64,000 bases of DNA, taken from assembly GCF_000699445.3 (NCBI RefSeq), contig NC_067200.1:248001-312000 (forward strand), in the 5' to 3' direction. Of the stretch, positions 54,531 to 64,000 are shown piece by piece. A program made the position numbers and the translations under genes. The notes below the pieces were generated by a model that was given only the letters and a program-made list of their open reading frames with translations, made no database searches and had not been told where the DNA came from. This stretch comes from Schistosoma haematobium (taxonomy: Eukaryota > Platyhelminthes > Trematoda > Strigeidida > Schistosomatidae). How positions within the stretch are numbered: the stretch's first letter is position 1; every line of letters begins with the position of its first letter.

Positions 54531-54835
54531 TTTCGGATAAAACTCATAGTGTAGTGAACGAGGACACTAGTGGAGACCAATCGAATGTAGTTAAACACAA
54601 AATTACAGAATATTTTAGTAAAATCTGAGAATCATACAGTGAATACTTAATTTGCAAAATGTCAATCAATTGTCCTAGATATCATAGTTCCTGTGCTTCC
54701 ACATGAATCACTGTCTGTTCTCGTCGTATTTACTTCGATCTTCTTAACTTTCTGCTATCAGACATTTCACTTTTGATTGATGAGATGTACTACCTAAATC
54801 TGTCGACATCAGTAGCATACATCACAATAGTTCTA
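54530..54835 (-). repeat. Repeat F copy
   Basis: GAACGAGGACACTAGTGGAG, CACAAAATTACAGAATATT, CATACAGTGAATACTTAATTTGC, CTGCTATCAGACATTTCAC, GATGTACTACCTAAATCTGTCG. Confidence 0.7.
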
Positions 54836-55274
54836 TTTATTTTCTACTCTACTCACTTTTTGAACAATTACGACATACTACTCAATTTTGATAAGTAGTC
54901 TGGAGTGATTAAACACATTTTTAGGCCTAGGCAATAAAATACATTGCACAATAAGTAAGAAAAGTTGGACAATTATTTATTTCAATTTCTGGCATTGTAG
55001 ATAAATAAAATGGGTTTAAATATTTACTGAAGATTATTATTAAAATAAAAACAATGTCTGTCATCTGACTATTGATGAAATATAGATCCTAATTAACTCC
55101 ATATATTAAGTTGGACGTAACCATTGTGTATTGAATATTATAACAAGGATGATGCAACGAAATAAAAACGAATGTATTGAAGACATTTTCATTCCACAAA
55201 TTCACATTGTTATCGCAAAAAAGTTGTAAAATTAGAAAATATGATGTGCTGGTCAACAAGAACTATTCAACATC
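54836..55274. other. Unassigned AT-rich sequence
   Basis: Nothing recognised. Confidence 0.4.
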
Positions 55275-55415
55275 AAGGTCTACAGGACAAGCTGTGAACC
55301 ACAGGTGAAGAAATTCGAACACTTCACTTCTACCTGAATTTTATGCTGATGATGTCGTTCAGAAGAACGATAAAAGCCCCATGACTAAACCATCCAGTTC
55401 ACAGAAAAAAACTGC
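55275..55415 (-). repeat. Repeat G copy
   Basis: TCTACAGGACAAGCTGTGAACC, GAAATTCGAACACTTCAC, TCGTTCAGAAGAACGAT. Confidence 0.6.
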
Positions 55416-55944
55416 ATCAAAATGTGATGTGCAAATCAGCTTTAGCCAAATTCTTTAAGTATAACCTAGTTTATATATCCAAATACGTAGCGGACAAATT
55501 ACTAGCAAATGTAGACGGAGATAGATATGGTAAAAAGCTTATATATAATAACAGAATATTACAATAAGAGAAGTGAATGATTATGCCGAAGAGAATAATT
55601 TCAATAGAGCTAATTGTGATAAACATAAGGAAAAGTACTTCTACACTGAATTATAAAATAATTGTTCGAACTAAGATGACACATCGACTTATCAAAGAAG
55701 AATAAGTTGCGTAAGATATAACAAGAACTTAAAGAATTATTGCATGCTTATTCTTCTAGTTTTACTATAACGTTTAGATTTGAATATTTTAGTTTCTTGC
55801 ACGAGATATTACTTATAATACAATAATAGCATCGGTGACCGAGTTAATACTAAGTGACTGAGTACTTGAAAGAATCGTGATATATAGACTAGACCATATT
55901 GCATCAAAGCCAAACTAGAGAAACACTAGATAATACCTCATTAA
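55416..55944. other. Unassigned AT-rich sequence left of the gag array
   Basis: No frame or repeat recognised. It is the left flank of the array. Confidence 0.4.
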
Positions 55945-56457
55945 GCAATAATGTTTCGAATTATTTGAATTATAGCTTGAACTAAGAGTCCCAGAATTAA
56001 CGCAATCGAATTAAAAATTAAGACACAAGCACAAGCGAATGTATTGTATTTGGAATTCGAGTATCATTAGTTCATTCAAACACCACATCCGCCACAGCTT
56101 AAATAGAAGTATAAGTGTTTGTAATCGGATGTACGTCTTCTTGTTAAGTTCATTCTGAGTCTGTCCGACATTGCATAAGACAAAAACTTTGTAGTAGCTA
56201 GAAAGTGCTCATTAGTATTGGAATTAACAAACGAAATCGGAACTGACTCACCTGGAATTGTATACAACCAGCATGTCGGTTTTGTAATGAAATCATTAAT
56301 ATCTAGAATTCGAACCATAGATATTCCAACACTATCCTCCCCCACAAAATAATGTTGGATCTTTATATCCCCAAGTTATGAATAATGTGGCTTTATTTAA
56401 AACACATTTCTCACATTGTTTAGAGTAAACATTAGCACTGTTTTTGTGATAAGGGTA
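55945..56457 (-). pseudogene. Gag unit 0: carboxy-terminal part, diverged
   Basis: Minus frame 56345-56076 has R-I-L-D-I-N-D-F-I-T-K-P-T-C-W, T-I-P-G-E-S-V-P-I-S-F-V and the end R-M-N-L-T-R-R-R-T-S-D-Y-K-H-L-Y. The 3' flank beyond the stop (56075 down to about 55945) is related to, but clearly more diverged than, the 3' flank of the tandem units, so this is the oldest copy. The junction with the + array is at about 56457. Confidence 0.7.
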
Positions 56458-58042
56458 TGTGGTGTTTGAATTAACTAATGATTCTTTTGTACTTGTTGAA
56501 TGCTCGATTTCGAATTCTAAATACAGTACATTCGTTGTGCCTGTGTCTTCTTAATTCAATTTCGTTAATCCTGGAATTCCTAATTCATACTATAATTAGG
56601 ATATTATATTAGCGTCGCGATGGAGCCTGCAATGGAAAAGTTAGATATTCATTCAACTTCTGAAGCTTTTGAAGATTACTTTGAAAAGTTCGAAATCTGG
56701 GCTATCACCAAGGAAGATGATGAGGATGTTAATATTGTGGCACACTTCCCCACATTCATTGGAAAAGAAGCATACAGCTTATTAAGAACTATGGCTATGC
56801 CGGAAAAACCCATTTCGCTTCCTTATACACCTTTCAATAAACTGCCGCTAGACTATGTTAATTATACAAATTTTGAATGCGATAAAAGAGGGAGATCTCG
56901 TAAAATGATTCATGAGGATACAAAAAATTCCACTACATAACTACGTCATCTCGACCCAGTGCATACTCAAGGCTATGCAGATAATTCATTGAGGAGTTGC
57001 AATGCATTTCAGGAAGATGGGCACAAGTTTGCTCAGTAATTGTTCTGTGGCATGTTCCACTCTTTTCATTCATGTAAATTTCGTAATTCTAAGTGCTTTA
57101 AATGTGGTGATATTGGACTTATTCAGTCAGTCTGCAATACTAATGTTTATCTTACTGCAATTAATATTAAGTCTTGTAATTCTGATTCTACTGAGTCAAG
57201 TATTCATGATGATCATTTATATTTATCAACGATTTCAAAAGACAGTGCAGAGTCATATGGCAGTTCAGAGTTAGATGAAATCCCGAATTCTTGTAAGACA
57301 ACATTTCCTAATCAACCGATTTATCAGAATTCTCATGCTATTGTACCAAGTAGGACTTTTCCTAATGATTCACATATTTCTAATGAAATTACTTGCAATT
57401 CTGAGGAAAATATGTTAAATGAACGTAATCATGATCGAAAACCTGATGTGGTTTGGATAGATGCTGATATTTTAACGATCCTACGCTCTGCAATGACAGT
57501 CCTGATGAATTTCATGAGAATATTTCAGAAGAATCAAATCCTGCTGTCATATCATATATTACCTATCCTCATAATGTATTTGATCTTCGTGAAAAACCTG
57601 CCCAATGCGAAGCACGAGTACTAAGTGACCTCGAGTTTTATTATATTTCGGATGATTTCATATCAACTGCTGTTTACTCTTATCACAAAAACAGTTCTAA
57701 TGTTTACTCTAAACAATGTGAGAAATGTGTTTTAAATAAAGCCACATTATTCATAACTTGGAGATATAAAGATCCAACATTATTTTGTGGGGAGGATAGT
57801 GTTGGAATATCTATGGTTCGAATTCTAGATATTAATGATTTCATTACAAAACCGACATGCTGGTTGTATACAATTCCAGGTGAGTCAGTTCCGATTTCGT
57901 TTGTTAATTCCAATACTAATGAGCACTTTCTAGCTACTACAAAGTTTTTGTCTTATGCAATGTCGGACAGACTAAGGATGAACTTAACAAGAAGACGTAC
58001 AACCGATTACAAACAATTATACTTCTATTTATGCTGTGGCGG
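56457..58042 (+). pseudogene. Gag unit 1 (type 1)
   Basis: Ty3/Gypsy gag-like frame starting M-E-P-A-M-E-K-L-D-I-H at 56620: E-D-Y-F-E-K-F-E-I-W, D-E-D-V-N-I-V-A-H-F, I-G-K-E-A-Y-S-L-L-R-T, then frameshifts. 57040-57624 covers a nucleocapsid-like region: F-H-S-C-K-F-R-N-S-K-C-F-K-C-G-D-I-G-L-I-Q-S-V-C, where the zinc-knuckle His is Leu, then a Ser/Asn-rich region. Another shift near 57470 moves to the frame ending C-G-G-C-G-V at 58055. Stops at 56938 and near 57037. No capsid assembly or RNA packaging is likely. Confidence 0.75.
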
Positions 58043-59626
58043 ATGTGGTGTTTGAATTAACTAATGATTCTTTTGTACTTGTTGAATGCTCGATTTCGAA
58101 TTCTAAATACAGTACATTCGTTGTGCCTGTGTCTTCTTAATTCAATTGCGTTAATCCTGGAATTCCTAATTCATACTATAATTAGGATATTATATTAGCG
58201 TCGCGATGGAGCCTGCAATGGAAAAGTTAGATATTCATTCAACTTCTGAAGCTTTTGAAGATTACTTTGAAAAGTTCGAAATCTGGGCTATCACCAAGGA
58301 AGATGATGAGGATGTTAATATTGTGGCACACTTCCCCACATTCATTGGAAAAGAAGCATACAGCTTATTAAGAACTATGGCTATGCCGGAAAAACCCATT
58401 TCGCTTCCTTATACACCTTTCAATAAACTGCCGCTAGACTATGTTAATTATACAAATTTTGAATGCGATAAAGAGGGAGATCTCGTAAAATGATTCATGA
58501 GGATACAAAAATTCCACTACATAACTACGTCATCTCGACCCAGTGCATACTCAAGGCTATGCAGATAATTCATTGAGGAGTTGCAATGCATTTCAGGAAG
58601 ATGGGCACAAGTTTGCTCAGTAATTGTTCTGTGGCATGTTCCACTCTTTTCATTCATGTAAATTTCGTAATTCTAAGTGCTTTAAATGTGGTGATATTGG
58701 ACTTATTCAGTCAGTCTGCAATACTAATGTTTATCTTACTGCAATTAATATTAAGTCTTGTAATTCTGATTCTACTGAGTCAAGTATTCATGATGATCAT
58801 TTATATTTATCAACGATTTCAAAAGACAGTGCAGAGTCATATGGCAGTTCAGAGTTAGATGAAATCCCGAATTCTTGTAAGACAACATTTCCTAATCAAC
58901 CGATTTATCAGAATTCTCATGCTATTGTACCAAGTAGGACTTTTCCTAATGATTCACATATTTCTAATGAAATTACTTGCAATTCTGAGGAAAATATGTT
59001 AAATGAACGTAATCATGATCGAAAACCTGATGTGGTTTGGATAGATGCTGATATTTTAACGATCCTACGCTCTGCAATGACAGTCCTGATGAATTTCATG
59101 AGAATATTTCAGAAGAATCAAATCCTGCTGTCATATCATATATTACCTATCCTCATAATGTATTTGATCTTCGTGAAAAACCTGCCCAATGCGAAGCACG
59201 AGTACTAAGTGACCTCGAGTTTTATTATATTTCGGATGATTTCATATCAACTGCTGTTTACTCTTATCACAAAAACAGTTCTAATGTTTACTCTAAACAA
59301 TGTGAGAAATGTGTTTTAAATAAAGCCACATTATTCATAACTTGAAGATATAAAGATCCAACATTATTTTGTGGGGAGGATAGTGTTGGAATATCTATGG
59401 TTCGAATTCTAGATATTAATGATTTCATTACAAAACCGACATGCTGGTTGTATACAATTCCAGGTGAGTCAGTTCCGATTTCGTTTGTTAATTCCAATAC
59501 TAATGAGCACTTTCTAGCTACTACAAAGTTTTTGTCTTATGCAATGTCGGACAGACTAAGGATGAACTTAACAAGAAGACGTACAACCGATTACAAACAA
59601 TTATACTTCTATTTATGCTGTGGCGG
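58043..59626 (+). pseudogene. Gag unit 2 (type 1), tandem copy of unit 1
   Basis: Differs from unit 1 by a handful of changes: one A lost at about 58471 (frame 58206-58493 ends early), one A lost at about 58510, G to A at about 59345, T to G at about 58148. All other lesions of unit 1 are shared, so the duplication happened after the gag was already broken. Confidence 0.8.
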
Positions 59627-59778
59627 ATGTGGTGTTTGAATTAACTAATGATTCTTTTGTACTTGTTGAATGCTCGATTTCGAATTCTAAATACAGTACA
59701 TTCGTTGTGCCTGTGTCTTCTTAATTCAATTGCGTTAATCCTGGAATTCTTAATTCATACTATAATTAGAATACTATA

Positions 59779-60715
59779 GGGTAAACAGCAGTGGATATGA
59801 AATCATCCGAAATGTAATCAAGCTCGAGGTCACTTAGTACTCGTGCTTCGCATTGGGCAGGTTTTTCACGAAGATCAAATACATTATGAGGATAGGTAAT
59901 ATATGATATGACAGCAGGATTTGATTCTTCTGAAATATTCTCATGAAATTCATCAGGACTGTCATTGCAGAGCGTAGGATCGTTAAAATATCAGCATCTA
60001 TCCAAACCACATCAGGTTTTCGATCATGATTACGTTCATTTAACATATTTTCCTCAGAATTGCAAGTAATTTCATTAGAAATATGTGAATCATTAGGAAA
60101 AGTCCTACTTGGTACAATAGCATGAGAATTCTGATAAATCGGTTGATTAGGAAATGTTGTCTTACAAGAATTCGGGATTTCATCTAACTCTGAACTGCCA
60201 TATGACTCTGCACTGTCTTTTGAAATCGTTGATAAATATAAATGATCATCATGAATACTTGACTCAGTAGAATCAGAATTACAAGACTTAAAATTAGTTG
60301 CAGTAAGATTAACATTAGCATTACAAAATACACATGAATTGCGAGCATGAAACTTTCCACATGATAAACATTTACCAAACCTCATCTTACCTTTGTGATT
60401 TGCTTTGTAATTCCTCGTTGAAACACCTTTCATATTTACACGAGAATAGGAATCACTGTTAAATGAACGCAAGTTTAATTGACCCTGAGATTGTAGTTCA
60501 TCATAACGACTAAGCAAAGTATCAGAAATCTTCATCGACTGGATATCAATTTCATTCACTGCTTCGTAGTTAATACACGCAGTTCTAGCATCTTGAAAGG
60601 AACAGCTTGACATTTTTAACAACTCTCTTTCCAAATTCGATCCACAATTCAGGACAACATTTTGGCTTTGAATGAAAATACATCCATAGTGAATAGCATT
60701 TTATTCGACGAATAA
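59779..60715 (-). pseudogene. Gag unit 4 (type 2)
   Basis: Minus frame 60634-59834, 266 codons: starts M-E-R-E-L-L-K-M-S-S-C-S-F-Q-D-A-R-T-A-C-I-N-Y-E-A-V-type sequence (a different gag segment from type 1), then F-G-K-C-L-S-C-G-K-F-H-A-R-N-S-C (one knuckle, C-x2-C-x3-H-x4-C). The second knuckle is deleted, and the Ser/Asn-rich region shared with type 1 follows. It carries the same D-A-D-I-L-T-I-L frameshift as the + units. Confidence 0.75.
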
Positions 60716-61570
60716 ACCTTTCAATAAACTGCCGCTAGACTATGTTAATTATACAAATTTTGAATGCGATAAAAGAGGGAGATCTCGTAAAATGATTCAT
60801 GAGGATACAAAAATTCCACTACATAACTACGTCATCTCGACCCAGTGCATACTCAAGGCTATGCAGATAATTCATTGAGGAGTTGCAATGCATTTCAGGA
60901 AGATGGGCACAAGTTTGCTCAGTAATTGTTCTGTGGCATGTTCCACTCTTTTCATTCATGTAAATTTCGTAATTCTAAGTGCTTTAAATGTGGTGATATT
61001 GGACTTATTCAGTCAGTCTGCAATACTAATGTTTATCTTACTGCAATTAATATTAAGTCTTGTAATTCTGATTCTACTGAGTCAAGTATTCATGATGATC
61101 ATTTATATTTATCAACGATTTCAAAAGACAGTGCAGAGTCATATGGCAGTTCAGAGTTAGATGAAATCCCGAATTCTTGTAAGACAACATTTCCTAATCA
61201 ACCGATTTATCATAATTCTCATGCTATTGTACCAAGTAGGACTTTTCCTAATGATTCACATATTTCTAATGAAATTACTTGCAATTCTGAGGAAAATATG
61301 TTAAATGAACGTAATCATGATCGAAAACCTGATGTGGTTTGGATAGATGCTGATATTTTAACGATCCTACGCTCTGCAATGACAGTCCTGATGAATTTCA
61401 TGAGAATATTTCAGAAGAATCAAATCCTGCTGTCATATCATATATTACCTATCCTCATAATGTATTTGATCTTCGTGAAAAACCTGCCCAATGCGAAGCA
61501 CGAGTACTAAGTGACCTCGAGTTTTATTATATTTCGGATGATTTCATATCAACTGCTGTTTACTCTTATC
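60716..61570 (+). pseudogene. Gag unit 5 (type 1, 5'-truncated)
   Basis: Begins inside gag at F-N-K-L-P-L-D-Y-V and lacks the start codon. Frames 60888-61160 and 60926-61510 repeat those of units 1-2, with a G to T change at about 61213. Ends at a patchwork junction at about 61570. Confidence 0.75.
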
Positions 61571-61793
61571 ATAGTATGAATTAAGAATTCCAGGATTAAC
61601 GCAATTTACTCTAAACAATGCACAACGAATGTGTTTTAAATAAAGCATTCAACCACATTATTCATAACTTGGATTGTTTGTAATACGTCTTCTTGTTAAG
61701 ATCCAACATTATTTTGTGGGGAGGATAGTGTTGGAATATCTATGGTTCGAATTCTAGATATTAATGATTTCATTACAAAACCGACATGCTGGA
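61571..61793. other. Interleaved patchwork junction
   Basis: Plus-strand gag 3' sequence (TTTACTCTAAACAATG, ATGTGTTTTAAATAAAG, CCACATTATTCATAACTTGG) alternates with short reverse-strand pieces of the gag end and 3' flank, in collinear order: ATAGTATGAATTAAGAATTC..., CACAACGAATGT, CATTCAAC, TTGTTTGTAAT plus ACGTCTTCTTGTTAA. An ordinary + stretch follows to 61793, then the strand flips. Confidence 0.7.
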
Positions 61794-62743
61794 TCTTTAT
61801 ATCTCCAAGTTATGAATAATGTGGCTTCATTTAAAACATATTTCTCACATTGTTTAGAGTAAACATTAGAACTGTTTTTGTGATAAGGGTAAACAGCAGT
61901 TGATATGAAATCATCCGAAATGTAATAAAACTCGAGGTCACTTAGTACTCGTGCTTCGCATTGAGCAGGTTTTTCACGAAGATCAAATACATTATGAGGA
62001 TAGGTAATATATGATATGACATCAGGATTTGATTCTTCTGAAATATTCTCATGAAATTCATTAGGACTGTCATTGCAGAGCGTAGGATCGTTAGAAAAAT
62101 CAGCATCTATCCAAACCACATCAGGTTTTCGATCATGATTACGTTCATTTAACATATTTTCCTCAGAATTGCAAGTAATTTCATTAGAAATATGTGAATC
62201 ATTAGGAAAAGTCCTACTTGGTACAATAGCATGAGAATTCTGATAAATCGGTTGATTAGGAAATGTTGTCTTACAAGAATTCGGGATTTCATCTAACTCT
62301 GAACTGCCATATGACTCTGCACTGTCTTTTGAAATCGTTGATAAATATAAATGATCATCATGAATACTTGACTCAGTAGAATCAGAATTACAAGACTTAA
62401 AATTAGTTGCAGTAAGATTAACATTAGCATTACAAAATACACATGAATTGCGAGCATGAAACTTTCCACATGATAAACATTTACCAAACCTCATCTTACC
62501 TTTGTGATTTGCTTTGTAATTCCTTGTTGAAACACCTTTCATATTTACACGAGAATAGGAATCACTGTTAAATGAACGCAAGTTTGATTGACCCTGAGAT
62601 TGTAGTTCATCACGACGACTAAGCAAAGTATCAGAAATCTTCATCGACTGGATATCAATTTCATTCACTGCTTCGTAGTTAATACACGCAGTTCTAGCAT
62701 CTTGAAAGGAACAGCTTGACATTTTTAACAACTCTCTTTCCAA
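61754..62743 (-). CDS. Gag unit 7 (type 2), longest open gag-like frame
   Basis: 329 codons, the only copy open across the shared frameshift (it reads D-A-D-F-S-N-D-P where the others shift). Gypsy gag segment L-E-R-E-L-L-K-M-S-S-C-S-F-Q-D-A-R-type at the start, a basic linker (K-A-N-H-K-G-K-M-R at about 77-85), a zinc knuckle with Cys 89, Cys 92, His 96, Cys 101, then an acidic Ser/Asn-rich region and Y-P-Y-H-K-N-S-S-N-V-Y-S-K-Q-C-E-K-Y. The last ~11 residues are encoded by the oppositely oriented piece past the flip at about 61793, so the carboxy end is chimeric. Upstream capsid sequence is cut off. A nucleocapsid-like nucleic-acid-binding protein is possible if expressed; no evidence of expression here. 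Confidence 0.55.
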   Translation of the reverse strand: MERELLKMSSCSFQDARTACINYEAVNEIDIQSMKISDTLLSRRDELQSQGQSNLRSFNSDSYSRVNMKGVSTRNYKANHKGKMRFGKCLSCGKFHARNSCVFCNANVNLTATNFKSCNSDSTESSIHDDHLYLSTISKDSAESYGSSELDEIPNSCKTTFPNQPIYQNSHAIVPSRTFPNDSHISNEITCNSEENMLNERNHDRKPDVVWIDADFSNDPTLCNDSPNEFHENISEESNPDVISYITYPHNVFDLREKPAQCEARVLSDLEFYYISDDFISTAVYPYHKNSSNVYSKQCEKYVLNEATLFITWRYKDPACRFCNEIINI

Positions 62744-62824
62744 ATTCGATCCACAATTCAGGACAACATTTTGGCTTTGAATGAAAATACATCCATAGTG
62801 AATAGCATTTTATTCGACGAATAA

Positions 62825-64000
62825 ACCTTTCAATAAACTGCCGCTAGACTATGTTAATTATACAAATTTTGAATGCGATAAAAGAGGGAGATCTCGTAAA
62901 ATGATTCATGAGGATACAAAAATTCCACTACATAACTACGTCATCTCGACCCAGTGCATACTCAAGGCTATGCAGATAATTCATTGAGGAGTTGCAATGC
63001 ATTTCAGGAAGATGGGCACAAGTTTGCTCAGTAATTGTTCTGTGGCATGTTCCACTCTTTTCATTCATGTAAATTTCGTAATTCTAAGTGCTTTAAATGT
63101 GGTGATATTGGACTTATTCAGTCAGTCTGCAATACTAATGTTTATCTTACTGCAATTAATATTAAGTCTTGTAATTCTGATTCTACTGAGTCAAGTATTC
63201 ATGATGATCATTTATATTTATCAACGATTTCAAAAGACAGTGCAGAGTCATATGGCAGTTCAGAGTTAGATGAAATCCCGAATTCTTGTAAGACAACATT
63301 TCCTAATCAACCGATTTATCATAATTCTCATGCTATTGTACCAAGTAGGACTTTTCCTAATGATTCACATATTTCTAATGAAATTACTTGCAATTCTGAG
63401 GAAAATATGTTAAATGAACGTAATCATGATCGAAAACCTGATGTGGTTTGGATAGATGCTGATATTTTAACGATCCTACGCTCTGCAATGACAGTCCTGA
63501 TGAATTTCATGAGAATATTTCAGAAGAATCAAATCCTGCTGTCATATCATATATTACCTATCCTCATAATGTATTTGATCTTCGTGAAAAACCTGCCCAA
63601 TGCGAAGCACGAGTACTAAGTGACCTCGAGTTTTATTATATTTCGGATGATTTCATATCAACTGCTGTTTACTCTTATCACAAAAACAGTTCTAATGTTT
63701 ACTCTAAACAATGTGAGAAATGTGTTTTAAATAAAGCCACATTATTCATAACTTGGAGATATAAAGATCCAACATTATTTTGTGGGGAGGATAGTGTTGG
63801 AATATCTATGGTTCGAATTCTAGATATTAATGATTTCATTACAAAACCGACATGCTGGTTGTATACAATTCCAGGTGAGTCAGTTCCGATTTCGTTTGTT
63901 AATTCCAATACTAATGAGCACTTTCTAGCTACTACAAAGTTTTTGTCTTATGCAATGTCGGACAGACTAAGGATGAACTTAACAAGAAGACGTACAACCG
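62825..64000 (+). pseudogene. Gag unit 8 (type 1, 5'-truncated), runs off window
   Basis: Repeats unit 5 with the same 5' truncation point and the same G to T change (63322 region). Unlike unit 5 it continues normally through the carboxy-terminal region (E-D-S-V-G-I-S-M-V-R-I-L-D at about 63787) to the end of the window, so the array extends beyond 64000. Confidence 0.75.

Larger units (their letters stand above)
55945..64000. repeat. Tandem and alternating-orientation Gypsy gag array
   Basis: At least eight units of one gag-derived sequence: unit 0 (-) about 55945-56457; unit 1 (+) 56457-58042; unit 2 (+) 58043-59626 (period 1586, then 1584 bp); partial 3 (+) 59627-59778; unit 4 (-) 59779-60715; unit 5 (+) 60716-61570; a patchwork and short + piece 61571-61793; unit 7 (-) 61794-62824; unit 8 (+) 62825 to the window end. 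From 60716 a (+)(-) pair repeats with a 2109-bp period. Units differ by only a few bases. No pol domain and no LTR are found. Right end open. Confidence 0.85.

Noticed and set aside
57002..57274. Hydrophobic 90-codon plus frame repeated in every type 1 gag unit
   Set aside because: It overlaps the gag nucleocapsid frame in another phase; its repetition follows from unit duplication, not separate conservation.

Overview
The window is AT-rich, intron- and repeat-dominated eukaryotic DNA, almost certainly from a blood fluke (Schistosoma, Trematoda). The diagnosis rests on recognisable schistosome repeats: SR2/RTE-type retrotransposons ending in (TAAG)n tails, the trematode endonuclease-reverse transcriptase family ending in (ACTG)n, a CR1/SR1-like reverse transcriptase, tRNA-derived Sm-alpha SINEs carrying hammerhead ribozyme cores, and Ty3/Gypsy-type gag and LTR sequences. 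I cannot assign the species from sequence alone.

Only one host gene part is convincing: a terminal exon on the + strand at 11048-11857, with a splice acceptor upstream and AATAAA downstream. It encodes three hydrophobic segments and a poly-Thr tail, and could be the TM5-TM7 end of a divergent GPCR. It sits inside a pair of ~945-bp inverted repeat arms (9175-10122 and 14908-15847). Everything else that codes is transposon.

Layout: 1-9 kb, old SINE, RTE-tail and short palindromic-repeat debris; 9-16 kb, the inverted repeat with the exon; 16.9-20.5 kb, a near full-length but broken endonuclease/RT element (- strand); 21-28 kb, SINEs and truncated RTE copies; 28.6-30 kb, a pile-up of truncated non-LTR elements; 30.0-33.3 kb, a full-length RTE element with a perfect 15-bp target site duplication but several stops; 34-45 kb, LTR relics, SINEs and RTE tails; 45.96-48.51 kb, a complete, very young LTR retrotransposon with no gag or pol; 49-55 kb, another RTE copy, a CR1-like fragment, microsatellites and SINEs; 55.9-64 kb, an array of near-identical Gypsy gag units in tandem and then alternating orientation, running off the right end.

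The two most interesting structures are the alternating-polarity gag array, which would form long hairpins if transcribed, and the young non-autonomous LTR element. No operons, CRISPR arrays or genuine tRNA/rRNA genes are seen. All homology calls are by reading and remembered family features; no search was run.
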